From positions 164,938 to 228,937 of the forward strand of contig NZ_BDAW01000013.1 of assembly GCF_001625085.1 (NCBI RefSeq): a DNA stretch of 64,000 nt, in the 5' to 3' direction. The translations under genes were made by a program, and so were the position numbers. Source of the stretch: Nocardia acidivorans NBRC 108247. Its GTDB lineage: Bacteria > Actinomycetota > Actinomycetes > Mycobacteriales > Mycobacteriaceae. A model generated the notes under the pieces. It did no database searches. It saw only the letters and a list, made by a program, of their open reading frames with translations, and was not told where the DNA came from. The number at the start of each line of letters is the position of its first letter. Positions within the stretch are counted from its first letter, which is position 1. This document shows, in pieces, positions 46,404-56,028 of the stretch.

Positions 46404-49252
46404 CCGTCACCACCGTGCCGACCGCGCTGCGCCTGTCGAGAACGACTGTCGCCCAGTACCTCTCCGCGAACAAGCGACTCGCGCAGGCGCTCACCTCCAC
46501 CGGTATGCCCGAAACGCTGCTGCTTCGTGGTGAACCGACCTGGGAAGGCGATCCGGTCCTGACGCTCGCCGGTGGCGGCACAGCCCGGGTGGTGGTCGCG
46601 CCGTCGCCGATGGCGGTGCACGAGACAGTCCTGGCGCACGCCCGCGAGACCGATCAAGAACCCCGGGTCTTGGTGATTCTCACCGATGTCGAGGAACACG
46701 ACCTCGATCCGGCGATCCTGGCTCGCACCCACCGCGGGCGCGTCTACGCCGTCGATCGGTGGGACATCGTGCGGGAGACGTTCGGCGCGAAGGCAATCGA
46801 TCCCCGGCTCAAACGCCAGGCCTGGGCGTGTGAGGCATTGTTGGACGCGGCCGGGGCGCAAGGCTGGCCAACCGAGTTGGCCGGCGGACTGTTGTCGCGC
46901 ACCCCCGCGCTGGCTGCCCTGGCCGCGCGCCGCCTGCAACTCGGGCAGGTCGGCGATCGCATCGACCCCTACACCCTGCTCGACTGGTCGCAGCGTCCCG
47001 GCGGTCCGCAACTGCTACTCGACCTACGCGCGCCCGAGCGTGACGGGCTCATCGAATTCCTCAGTGACAAGGAACAATCCGGGCCGACCGCCCGAATGCT
47101 GGCGGCATTGGTGCGCACCGGGCATGGTGCCGAATCGGTCGCATACGGGCTGGTGTGCGCTGCGCTCTGGGAACATGCCAGCCCCAGCAATGCGGTGTAT
47201 CAGGCGCGCGGCCGAGTGGAACGCTGGCTCGGAGATCGCCCGCCTATCGCCGGTGAGGCATTGGACAGGCTGCTGGCGACCTTCGGCCGTACCTGCGAGG
47301 AATATGTCCGGACGCTGCTGCTGAAGGCACGCACCGCCGCCGAGCTCCAGGAGGAGGCCGATGAGTCGGTCCAGCAAGCACGCAAAACAGCCGACACCAT
47401 TCTCGTACAGGCGGACCTGCTGGTCCGCCAGTTCGGTGCAGGCGAGGCCGCTGCGGCCAGCCCCATCCTGACCACAGGCCTCGAGGCCCGCTTCACGGCA
47501 GTTGGACACGTCCTCGGCAACGCCCTCGAGCCCTCTTTCGACCGTCGGCGACGGCGCAAGGAACTCGACGAGGCGGTCAGCCGGTTACGCGATCACTATC
47601 TCGCCGACGACCATCGGGTCCGGATCAGCAGAGTTCGGATGGCGCAACGCCTCACCCGGTGGCTGTCCACCGATCCGGACCCGACTGCCGAGACCGTGGC
47701 CGCCGCCATCAATCGGCAGATGCACGACACCGCCTGGGCTGATCGGGCCCTGGACTACCTCGAGGCCGGCGGCGATGACGATCCCACCGTGCGCGTCGCC
47801 TATCACGCCATCATTTCCAAGGCCCGTGGCCTGCGCCGTGAATTCGATCGTCAGTTCGCGAAAACCCTTGCCATCTGGACGGAATCGGGCACCGATCCTG
47901 GTTCGATGCTCACCGTCGAGACTTTCCTGCATCGCGTTGTGCGGCCGCTGGCCACCACGCATCGCGTCATGCTCATCGTCGTGGACGGCATGAGCGCAGC
48001 CATCGCCACCGAGCTGGCCGGAGAACTGCGCGGCTACTTCGCCGAATACGATCCGCTGCCCGATGACAGCACGCTGCGCAGGCGTGCCATGGCGGCTGCG
48101 TTGCCGAGCCTCACCGCTGTATCGCGCACCTCCCTGTTCGCCGGCACATTGATGAAGGGCGATCAGAAGGTCGAGCAGCGCCTCTTCCCGGAACACAAGT
48201 TCTGGGGAGCGAAAAAGGCTGCCGTCTTCCACAAGGCCGATCTGCGCAGTGAACCTGGCGAGAGATTCGGCAAGGATCTCCAGGCCGCGCTCGACAACGC
48301 CGAATACCATGTCGCGGTCGTGCTCAACACCATCGACGACCGGCTGGCCAAAGAGCATCGACTCGATGATTCCGGCTGGGAGACAAGGGAGATCGGCGAC
48401 CTCCGCGCCCTCGTCGGTGCGGCTGCCTCACGTGGCATGGCCGTCCTGATCACCAGTGATCACGGCCATGTCATCGACCGGCACGGTACGACCGTCGACG
48501 CCGCCAGCTTCGAATCAGCGCGGCACCGCCTCCCGGCTTCGGAACACGACCGCCTCGCCGACACCGAAATCGCGCTGTCCGGACCCCGAGTCGTGTGGCC
48601 GCACACCGACGCCTCGATTGTCGCGCTGTGGGATACCGATTCTCGCTACACCGCACTGAAAGCGGGTTATCACGGCGGGGCCGCCCTCGCCGAGATCACC
48701 ATCCCGATCCTGGCGTTCCTGCCCTACCACGCCGAACGACCCAGGGGCTGGCAGGAATTGGGCGATCAACGCCCCGGCTGGTGGAAGGACGATGTGGACG
48801 CGATTCTCGCCGTGCCGATTGCAACACCGGCGGAAGTGGTCAAACGCGTCGACCGCAGGGCCAAGGAAAAGCTCGCCAACCAGATGTCGCTCGACATCCC
48901 GATGGCCGCCGAACCCAGTTTCGAGCCTACACAAAGGATCCCGAGCCCGGCCGACGATCTTCTCGTCCGGTTGCTCGCATCGGAGATCTTCGAGGCGCAG
49001 CTCGAGCAGCTGGCACGCAAACAGCCGATCACCAAGCTGGAGAAGGCTATCCGCATCCTGCTCGACGGGCCGCTGCCGACGACGGCCCTCGCGCAACGGA
49101 TCGGCGACCCGCCATCCCGGGCCGGCGGTTTCGCCGCCATCCTCGGCCAACTGCTCAACGTCGACGGCGTTCAGGTACTCGAAACCCTATCCGACGGACG
49201 GACACTCAAGCTGAATATCTCTCTGCTGTCCGCGCAGTTCGCACTGGGCTGA
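46400..49252 (+). CDS. pglZ: BREX type 2 phosphatase-fold protein PglZ
   Basis: 950 residues. The PglZ domain belongs to the alkaline-phosphatase superfamily: VMLIVVDGMSAAIATEL near residue 520 carries the first metal Asp, ALPSLTAVSRTSLFAG follows, and VLITSDHGHVIDR near 685 carries the Asp-His-His metal site. The N-terminal half is a BREX-2-specific region; the C-terminus (LDGPLPTTALAQRIGDPPSR) is helical. PglZ is the signature protein of BREX. It is coupled to pglY. A 225-base gap follows before the DUF262 gene, which has its own ribosome binding site. Confidence 0.95.
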   Translation: MTVTTVPTALRLSRTTVAQYLSANKRLAQALTSTGMPETLLLRGEPTWEGDPVLTLAGGGTARVVVAPSPMAVHETVLAHARETDQEPRVLVILTDVEEHDLDPAILARTHRGRVYAVDRWDIVRETFGAKAIDPRLKRQAWACEALLDAAGAQGWPTELAGGLLSRTPALAALAARRLQLGQVGDRIDPYTLLDWSQRPGGPQLLLDLRAPERDGLIEFLSDKEQSGPTARMLAALVRTGHGAESVAYGLVCAALWEHASPSNAVYQARGRVERWLGDRPPIAGEALDRLLATFGRTCEEYVRTLLLKARTAAELQEEADESVQQARKTADTILVQADLLVRQFGAGEAAAASPILTTGLEARFTAVGHVLGNALEPSFDRRRRRKELDEAVSRLRDHYLADDHRVRISRVRMAQRLTRWLSTDPDPTAETVAAAINRQMHDTAWADRALDYLEAGGDDDPTVRVAYHAIISKARGLRREFDRQFAKTLAIWTESGTDPGSMLTVETFLHRVVRPLATTHRVMLIVVDGMSAAIATELAGELRGYFAEYDPLPDDSTLRRRAMAAALPSLTAVSRTSLFAGTLMKGDQKVEQRLFPEHKFWGAKKAAVFHKADLRSEPGERFGKDLQAALDNAEYHVAVVLNTIDDRLAKEHRLDDSGWETREIGDLRALVGAAASRGMAVLITSDHGHVIDRHGTTVDAASFESARHRLPASEHDRLADTEIALSGPRVVWPHTDASIVALWDTDSRYTALKAGYHGGAALAEITIPILAFLPYHAERPRGWQELGDQRPGWWKDDVDAILAVPIATPAEVVKRVDRRAKEKLANQMSLDIPMAAEPSFEPTQRIPSPADDLLVRLLASEIFEAQLEQLARKQPITKLEKAIRILLDGPLPTTALAQRIGDPPSRAGGFAAILGQLLNVDGVQVLETLSDGRTLKLNISLLSAQFALG

Positions 49253-49477
49253 TCGCGACATCGCCGTCCACAGTGGCGGCGGTGTCCGCAGACCGAACGC
49301 CACCCATCGCACCAGACACGGCATCGGCGGCGCGCCATAGTCTCGGCGCTGCGGAGACGAATCGAACTCGTCATAGAAATCCTCTGCCACACAACGCTTT
49401 TGACGCGCATTACTTGAACAGTTGCCTTATTGTTGCCTATCGAATCATCGACATGACAACGCGTAGGGGGAGCCGCC

Positions 49478-51292
49478 TTGGCGATCGACAATGTGCCGCT
49501 GCAAGAGATACTGGAGCAGATCCAAACCGGAGTGGTCCAACTTCCGGACTTCCAGCGCGAGTGGAAGTGGGATGATCAGCGGATTCGCGAACTCATCGCC
49601 ACCGTAACCCTCAACTACCCGCTCGGTGTGGTGATGACGCTGGAGACCGGCGGAAGATCGCCGTTCAGTTCCCGGCGGCTCGTGGGTGCCGAGGCCGCCG
49701 CGGAAACCGATCCGAACCAGTTGCTCCTGGACGGTCAGCAACGACTCACCTCACTCTTCCAGGCTCTGCACGTGGATCAGCCTGTGCAGACCACCGACAG
49801 TCGCGGCGCCGAACTGGCCCTGTGGTACTACGTCGACATCGCCAAAGCTGTTGGTGCAGAATCTGATCGAGACGACGCGATAGTCTCGGTACCGGCCGAC
49901 AAGATTTTGAAGAAGAGCTTCAGCCGACGCATGGAACTCGATCTCAGTGACCCTCATGGTGAGTGCACGGCGGGATTCTTCCCGTTGCACATCATTTTCG
50001 ATGAGGGCCGCATCGCGAAGTGGCAACAGCGGTTTGTCGAACTCGGGCAGGCCAATTGGGACCTCTGGCCGCGATTCAACAAATCCGTCATCGGGCGAGT
50101 GCAAGCCTACAACATCCCTGTAATCAAGCTGCCCTCCACCACCACGACCGATGCTGTCTGCTCCGTCTTCGAGCGAGTCAATACCGGTGGCGTTCCACTC
50201 AATGTCTTCGAGCTGCTGACCGCCAAATACGCCGGCGATCGTGAGTACGGTAGCGAGCACGGTCAGCACTACCAGCTGGTCGCGCAGTGGGAGCGGATCC
50301 GAAAGAACCTCTCGGACAAGTACACCGTGTTCGGCGGTTCCGACAATGACGAGTCGAACGGTTTGCTGAACAGCGAGTTCTTGCAGGCGGTGACGCTCGT
50401 ACATACCTGGGAGCGCAAGCAGAACCGGTCCGCCGCCAGTGTCTCCTGCAAACGCCGAGATCTCCTCGACCTGCCGCTGGCCGAGTTCGATCGGCTCTAC
50501 CCCGTATTGGAGCAGGCATTCGGCTGGGTGGGTGAGTTCCTCGCCCAGCAGTACATCGTCCACCCCGCTGACCTGCCGTATCGCAGCCAACTCATACCGC
50601 TGGCGGCAGTACGGGCCATCCTTACTCTACGTGGAGTGCAATCTATCGACGCCGCGATGATGGAGCGGATCACCCGCTGGTATTGGTGCGGGGTGCTCGG
50701 CGAAATGTACGGTGGCTCAACCGATAGCCGCTTTCCACGAGATGTCGAACAGCTCATCGCATGGACGGATGCCGACGCGCCGACGCCCGATACGATCGAG
50801 GAGGCATTGTTCCTGGACGAACGACTCAATACGCTCGCCACCCGCGTCAGCGCCGCCTACAAAGGGATCATCGCGTTACTGTGCAAGCAAGGCGCTATCG
50901 ACTGGTACTACAACCAAACACCCTTCACACAGGCCTCCCTACTGAATCAGGCCGTCGACATCCGGCAGATCTTTCCCAAGAAGTGGTTCACCGGACGCAA
51001 AGTCACGGCACCGGCCAACCCGAATTCGATCGTCAACAAGACTCCGCTGTCGAACCGGGCCAGCCGCAATGTCGTCGGCGCTCCCAGCGCGTACATGCCT
51101 GTCCTGGCCAGCGAATCCGGCTGTCGCAATGAATGGTTCGACGATGTGGTGGCCACACATCTGATCGACCCGGCCACCTTGCGCAGAGACGACTTCGAGT
51201 CGTTCTATGCCGATCGGGCCAAGCAGTTACTGGGTCTGGTAGCGGAAGCCATGGGCCGCAGTACGGTGACTCGTGAGATCTCGGAGCGCTGA
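49478..51292 (+). CDS. DUF262 protein with degenerate DUF1524/HNH region, inserted between pglZ and brxD
   Basis: 604 residues from TTG 49478, which is set by AGGGGGAG upstream and by the family-typical start MAIDNVPLQEILEQI. The N-terminal ParB-like DUF262 domain is intact: VQLPDFQREWKW near residue 20, LLLDGQQRLTSLF near 85 and RVNTGGVPLNVFELL. The C-terminal part aligns with the DUF1524 region of GmrSD-like enzymes (IFPKKW, then SIVNKTPLSNRASRNVVG). However, the expected HHIFP reads RQIFP (Arg496-Gln497), so the usual catalytic His is missing. GmrSD relatives use DUF262 to bind and hydrolyse NTP and DUF1524 to cut modified DNA. Here a sensing rather than cutting role is inferred. Confidence 0.85.
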   Translation: MAIDNVPLQEILEQIQTGVVQLPDFQREWKWDDQRIRELIATVTLNYPLGVVMTLETGGRSPFSSRRLVGAEAAAETDPNQLLLDGQQRLTSLFQALHVDQPVQTTDSRGAELALWYYVDIAKAVGAESDRDDAIVSVPADKILKKSFSRRMELDLSDPHGECTAGFFPLHIIFDEGRIAKWQQRFVELGQANWDLWPRFNKSVIGRVQAYNIPVIKLPSTTTTDAVCSVFERVNTGGVPLNVFELLTAKYAGDREYGSEHGQHYQLVAQWERIRKNLSDKYTVFGGSDNDESNGLLNSEFLQAVTLVHTWERKQNRSAASVSCKRRDLLDLPLAEFDRLYPVLEQAFGWVGEFLAQQYIVHPADLPYRSQLIPLAAVRAILTLRGVQSIDAAMMERITRWYWCGVLGEMYGGSTDSRFPRDVEQLIAWTDADAPTPDTIEEALFLDERLNTLATRVSAAYKGIIALLCKQGAIDWYYNQTPFTQASLLNQAVDIRQIFPKKWFTGRKVTAPANPNSIVNKTPLSNRASRNVVGAPSAYMPVLASESGCRNEWFDDVVATHLIDPATLRRDDFESFYADRAKQLLGLVAEAMGRSTVTREISER

Positions 51293-51296
51293 CGAT

Positions 51297-52334
51297 ATGG
51301 CCGAGAACCTCGATCCCGATGACGTCGCGCGCTTGAAAGACGCCACGTTGACGCTGCCGGAACTGCTGGACCGATTCGGTTTTCGACTGAGGAACTACGA
51401 GTCGGTACCGGTCATATCGGCCGCGCTGGAGGCTGCGGGGCTCATCACCGACCCGCCGTTCACAGACTGTGGAAGAAAGACGCCTATACGCATCAAGTCA
51501 GTGGACGCGTCCGACCGAACCGACGCTGAACCGGCCGAAGAGTTCGACTCGGCGGATGGCTTCGATCTGAGCGCACCACCTCAGCAGAAGTTCACCGTAG
51601 GCCAACTGGCCGTCCCACTGACGTCCGTCTCCTCCACTGACGAGTTGTCCCACGCACTGACCTGCATGCGTACCAACAACTTCTCCCAGGTACCGGTAAT
51701 TGACGGCCCGTCCGAGCCGAACGGCCCATCCGAGCTGAAAGGAACCATCACCTGGGACTCGCTCGCTCTGTTGCAGAACAAGCCACACCTGGAGCAGAAC
51801 CTTACGAACGCCATCGACCCGAAGCCACCCGTCGCGGATGCCAATTCCGACCTTTTCCAACGGCTTTCAGAGATCTGCCACTACGGCTACGTCCTGGTGC
51901 GTGACAATCTCGGCAGGCTGACCGGCATCGTCACTACCGCCGATGTCACCGAACACTTCCATACGATCGCGTTGCCCTTCTTCCTCGTCGGCGAGATCGA
52001 GATCCTGCTCCGCCATTGCCTCAGCCCCATCACGGCCGACGCCATCAAGGCAGCCAAAGAGAAGGACGGATCCGGCAAGGTCCAGAACTTGATGTTCGGC
52101 GCCACTATCAGTCTGATCCAGCACGATCATAAAAACGCCACGCAGGCCGCGACAGCCGACGCCAACTGGAAAGCATTGAACTGGAAGACAATCAATCGCG
52201 TTGATTTCGTGCAGCGACTCCGCGAGGTGAAGAATATCCGCAACTCCATAGCGCACTTCGACGGCAAACCGCCCACCGAGGCGGAGCTGACCGAACTCCG
52301 GCAGTTCAAGGCTCTGCTCGAACAGCTGGCGTGA
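51297..52334 (+). CDS. CBS-pair protein with C-terminal HEPN-like domain
   Basis: 345 residues from ATG 51297, four bases after the DUF262 stop (ATG 51273 would overlap it). A short N-terminal helical part precedes two CBS motifs (about 100-235): KFTVGQLAVPLTSVSSTDEL with FSQVPVIDG, and YGYVLVRDNLGRLTGIVTTADVTEHF. CBS pairs bind adenine nucleotides such as AMP, ATP or dinucleotides. The C-terminal 110 residues are helical and end with VKNIRNSIAHFD, which contains Arg315-Asn316-x3-His320, the Rx4-6H motif of HEPN ribonucleases. I infer a nucleotide-gated RNase coupled to the DUF262 protein. It precedes brxD by 47 bases in the same direction. Confidence 0.75.
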   Translation: MAENLDPDDVARLKDATLTLPELLDRFGFRLRNYESVPVISAALEAAGLITDPPFTDCGRKTPIRIKSVDASDRTDAEPAEEFDSADGFDLSAPPQQKFTVGQLAVPLTSVSSTDELSHALTCMRTNNFSQVPVIDGPSEPNGPSELKGTITWDSLALLQNKPHLEQNLTNAIDPKPPVADANSDLFQRLSEICHYGYVLVRDNLGRLTGIVTTADVTEHFHTIALPFFLVGEIEILLRHCLSPITADAIKAAKEKDGSGKVQNLMFGATISLIQHDHKNATQAATADANWKALNWKTINRVDFVQRLREVKNIRNSIAHFDGKPPTEAELTELRQFKALLEQLA

Positions 52335-52381
52335 ACGGCCGGTGAACCACCATCGCCGGATGACATGAAAGACTCAACACC

Positions 52382-53698
52382 GTGAGCAGCGTGCAGCCCA
52401 TCCCTGTCAGCGCGGTCCGGCGGCGTGCGGTGATCGACGCACTTCGACGAGGCGCAGTGCCCGACAGCGGCCTGGATCTGCTCGCCACCGGCCTCGACAG
52501 GTTCGAAGCCGCGGTCGAGGCCGAGCTCGACGCCGTGGCGGCAGGGGGCGCGGTCTTCAAAGCCGTCCGCGGTGAGTACGGGTCAGGAAAGACGTTCTTC
52601 GCACGCTGGCTCGGGGAGCACGCCAAGCGCCGTAACTTCGCCGTGGCCGAAATCCAGATCTCGGAAACCGAGACACCACTGCACAAGCTGGAGACGGTCT
52701 ATCGGCGGCTCACCGAACGGCTCACCACCACCAGCTTTCCGCCGAGTGCGCTGCGACCTGTCGTGGACGCGTGGTTCTACGCACTCGAGGAGGACGCGTT
52801 GGCCGCCGGCGCGTCCGAGGAGATACTGCCCGCAGCCGTGGATGCGCTCATGACCGCACGACTGACCGAAGTATCCAGGCACGCACCGGCTTTCGCAACC
52901 GCGCTACGCGGATATCGAAACGCGATACTGGCCGACGATGAGGCCACCGCCGCAGCCGTATTGGCGTGGCTCGGCGGTCAGCCGAACGTGGCGGCCTCGG
53001 CCCGCCGCGCGGCCGGCGTACGCGGCGACCTCGATCATTTCGGAGCGCTCGGCTTCCTTCAGGGACTGCTGACCGTATTGCGAGACAGCGGACATCGCGG
53101 ACTGCTCGTGGTCCTCGATGAGGTCGAGACACTGCAGCGGGTACGGTCCGATGCCCGGGACAAGGCACTCAACGCGCTGCGCCAGCTCATCGACGAGGTG
53201 CACTCCGGACGATTCCCGGGTGTGTATCTGCTGATTACCGGCACCCCAGCCTTCTATGACGGTCAGCAGGGCGTGCAGCGCCTCGCTCCGCTGGCGCAAC
53301 GACTCGCCACCGATTTCACGACCGATCCCCGGTTCGACAATCCGCGCGCGGTGCAACTGCGACTGCCCGGGTTCACTCTCGAGTCGCTGATCAGCCTGGG
53401 CATCACGATTCGCGACCTCTACGCCACCGGCACGGAGAACAGCGATCGCATCACCTCGGTGGCGGACGATGCCTACGTGGCCGAGCTCGCACGCGCGGTA
53501 TCAGGGTCGCTCGGTGGCAAGGTCGGCGTCGCTCCTCGTCTTTTCTTGAAAAAGCTCGTCAGCGATGTGCTCGACCGGATCGATCAGTTCCCCGATTTCG
53601 ATCCGCGACAGCACTATCGGCTCACAGTGACCAGCACCGAACTCACCGACACCGAGCGCAATCTCGTCAGCCCCGACGACATCGACCTCGATCTGTGA
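52382..53698 (+). CDS. brxD: BREX system ATP-binding protein BrxD
   Basis: 438 residues from GTG 52382. Walker A is GEYGSGKTFFARWL near 64 and Walker B is LLVVLDEVETLQR near 238; the C-terminus carries a winged-helix-like part with APRLFLKKLVSDVLDRI. BrxD is an AAA+-type ATPase specific to some BREX types, including type 2, where it lies just before the helicase BrxHI. Its stop overlaps the brxHI start (GTGA), so the two are translationally coupled. Confidence 0.92.
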   Translation: MSSVQPIPVSAVRRRAVIDALRRGAVPDSGLDLLATGLDRFEAAVEAELDAVAAGGAVFKAVRGEYGSGKTFFARWLGEHAKRRNFAVAEIQISETETPLHKLETVYRRLTERLTTTSFPPSALRPVVDAWFYALEEDALAAGASEEILPAAVDALMTARLTEVSRHAPAFATALRGYRNAILADDEATAAAVLAWLGGQPNVAASARRAAGVRGDLDHFGALGFLQGLLTVLRDSGHRGLLVVLDEVETLQRVRSDARDKALNALRQLIDEVHSGRFPGVYLLITGTPAFYDGQQGVQRLAPLAQRLATDFTTDPRFDNPRAVQLRLPGFTLESLISLGITIRDLYATGTENSDRITSVADDAYVAELARAVSGSLGGKVGVAPRLFLKKLVSDVLDRIDQFPDFDPRQHYRLTVTSTELTDTERNLVSPDDIDLDL

Positions 53699-55875
53699 CC
53701 GATCAGGTTGCGGCAGAGACGAATCCGATCGATCTACTCGATCGGGTTGTAGTGCATCACATTGTGAACACCCTCGGCTGGCCGGACCTGCGGCCCTTGC
53801 AGAAGGCGGCTATCGTGCCACTCCTGCACGGAGACGACGCGATCCTGCTCGCCCCGACCGCAGGCGGGAAAACCGAAGCAGCATGCTTCCCATTGCTGAG
53901 CGCAATGGCAGGGAACGACTGGCGCGGGGTGTCCGTGCTGTATCTCTGCCCGCTCAAAGCGCTGCTGAACAACCTGGTCACCCGGGTGGACGGTTACGCG
54001 CAGTGGCTCGGCCGCCGCGCCGCGCTCTGGCATGGCGATGTCAGCGATGCACAGCGCAATCAGATCCGGCGCGATCCCCCGGACATCCTGCTCACCACCC
54101 CGGAATCGCTGGAAGCGATGTTGATCGGAGTGAAGACCGACCACGGACAACTACTCGGAAACGTGCGGGCGATCGTCGTGGACGAAGTACACGCCTTCGC
54201 CGGGGACGACCGCGGCTGGCACCTACTGGCGGTGCTGGAACGATTGCAGCGAGTCACCGGGCGACCGATCCAGCGCGTGGGTCTGTCCGCGACCGTGGGC
54301 AATCCGCGTCAACTGCTGACCTGGCTGCAGGGCTCCGGCGCGGATACTCGGACGGGCATCGTAGTGGCGCCGGACCTTCCGATCGCGATCGAAAGTGCCT
54401 TGCCATCGAATTCCATTGTGACGCAGGGCAACACCCCAACATCCCGAACACCGCCCGGAGATGTGGAACTGGACTACGTCGGTTCCCTGGAGAACGCCGC
54501 CAAAGTCATCGCGACTCTGCACCTTGGTGAGAAACGGCTCGTGTTCTGCGATTCCCGCCGACAGGTGGAGCAGTTGGGCGCCGCGCTGCGCGCGCGTGAG
54601 GTCACAGTCTTCCTCTCCCACGCCTCGCTCTCCGCGGGGGAACGCGCCCGCGCCGAACAAGCATTCGCGGAGGCGCGCGACTGCGTCATCGTCTCAACCT
54701 CGACGCTGGAACTCGGCATCGATGTCGGCGATCTGGATCGTGTGATCCAGATCGACGCACCCACCACCGTGGCGTCCTTCCTGCAGCGCATCGGCCGGAC
54801 CGGCCGCCGCACCGGCACCATACGCAACTGCCTGTTCCTGGCCACCAGCGAAGAGGCATTACTTCAGGCAGCGGGTCTGCTATTGCTATGGGCACGCGGC
54901 TGGGTCGAGCCTGTCATGGCACCGCCGGAACCCCGACATCTGATCGGGCAGCAACTGCTCGCGGTCACCCTGCAGCACGGCACCCTCGGCGATCGCACCT
55001 GGCCACAGGAATGGAATGGCCTCCCGCCCTTCGACCGCTCAGCCGAGCCGATCCTGCGCCATCTGATCGACACCGGCCACCTCGATCAGGACCAGGGGCT
55101 GCTGTTCATCGGCCCGGAAGCCGAAAAACGGTTCGGCAGAAGGAATTTCCTGGACTTGACGGCATCGTTTACCGCCCCACCGCAATTCACGGTCCTCGCT
55201 GGGCGCCATGAGATCGGACAGACCGATGCCGCCGTCCTGACCGATGACAAGCCCGGGCCACGCCTACTGCTCCTCGCCGGACGCAGTTGGCGCGTCACCT
55301 ATATCGACTGGAAACGCAGGCGAGCCTTTGTAGAACCAGCCGATCATGGCGGCGTCGCCAAATGGTCGACACCTGGCTTGCGCGGATTGTCATTCGCACT
55401 CACGCGAGCTATGCGCGATGTACTTCTCGGTGCGGACCCTCCGGTCGGCCTGACGCGGCGAGCCCTCAATACGCTGACCGAACAGCGAACCACACGATCG
55501 GCCACCGTCATCACCAACGCCACGGTGATCGATCGCTCCGACACCGGAACACGTTGGTGGACATGGGCGGGGTTCCGCGCCAACGCCACCCTCGCCGCCA
55601 CCCTGACGGGAATCTCCGAAGCCGACCAACGGCCCACCGACTTCTACGTCCGGCTACGCCCCGACCTCACATCCGAGATGCTCTTTGCCACAGCAGAATT
55701 CACCGACGGCGAAGCAGCTCTCACACTGCCGTCCGTCGATCCGCGCGCGGTCAACGGTTTGAAGTTCTCGGCCCTCCTACCCGAGCGGCTGGCTGCCGCC
55801 ACTGTCTCGGCGCGACTCGCGGACCTAGAGGGTGCCAGGGTCACCCTGCACGAAAAACGGCAATTCCGGGGCTGA
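53695..55875 (+). CDS. brxHI: BREX system DEAD/DEAH helicase BrxHI
   Basis: 726 residues from GTG 53695. The Lhr-like SF2 helicase core has APTAGGKTEAA near 53 (Walker A), TTPESLEAML, IVVDEVHAF near 161 (DEVH box), VGLSATVGNP, and then ISTSTLELGIDVGDLD with QRIGRTGRRTG in the second RecA domain. The C-terminus continues with an Lhr-type extension. BrxHI is the helicase of BREX type 2 and closes the operon. It probably unwinds or moves along DNA within the BREX complex. Confidence 0.93.
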   Translation: MTDQVAAETNPIDLLDRVVVHHIVNTLGWPDLRPLQKAAIVPLLHGDDAILLAPTAGGKTEAACFPLLSAMAGNDWRGVSVLYLCPLKALLNNLVTRVDGYAQWLGRRAALWHGDVSDAQRNQIRRDPPDILLTTPESLEAMLIGVKTDHGQLLGNVRAIVVDEVHAFAGDDRGWHLLAVLERLQRVTGRPIQRVGLSATVGNPRQLLTWLQGSGADTRTGIVVAPDLPIAIESALPSNSIVTQGNTPTSRTPPGDVELDYVGSLENAAKVIATLHLGEKRLVFCDSRRQVEQLGAALRAREVTVFLSHASLSAGERARAEQAFAEARDCVIVSTSTLELGIDVGDLDRVIQIDAPTTVASFLQRIGRTGRRTGTIRNCLFLATSEEALLQAAGLLLLWARGWVEPVMAPPEPRHLIGQQLLAVTLQHGTLGDRTWPQEWNGLPPFDRSAEPILRHLIDTGHLDQDQGLLFIGPEAEKRFGRRNFLDLTASFTAPPQFTVLAGRHEIGQTDAAVLTDDKPGPRLLLLAGRSWRVTYIDWKRRRAFVEPADHGGVAKWSTPGLRGLSFALTRAMRDVLLGADPPVGLTRRALNTLTEQRTTRSATVITNATVIDRSDTGTRWWTWAGFRANATLAATLTGISEADQRPTDFYVRLRPDLTSEMLFATAEFTDGEAALTLPSVDPRAVNGLKFSALLPERLAAATVSARLADLEGARVTLHEKRQFRG

Positions 55876-55929
55876 ACTCGAAGCTGGGGCACACCACCGC
55901 GACTGCGACTCGCATGAGAGCGGGCCAGC

Positions 55930-56028
55930 TCACGTACCGCCCGGGGCATGGGTCGGCTTCCTGCGGCCCTTCTTCTTGGGCTTGCGGCCCTTCGATACCG
56001 GCACGGCAGTCGATGCTATCGCGTTCAT
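55930..56028 (-). CDS. Very basic 32-residue ORF overlapping the JetC remnant stop
   Basis: Starts MNAIASTAVPVSKGRKPKKK and continues with more Lys/Arg and Pro. Its ATG overlaps the TIGR02680-like stop (ATGA), the kind of coupling seen between Wadjet genes. It could be a tiny accessory protein, the stub of a lost gene, or chance. Confidence 0.3.
   Translation of the reverse strand: MNAIASTAVPVSKGRKPKKKGRRKPTHAPGGT

Noticed and set aside
52382..55875. brxD and brxHI as a separate two-gene ATPase-helicase system
   Set aside because: Both match the BREX type 2 set in sequence and order, so a separate system is not needed.
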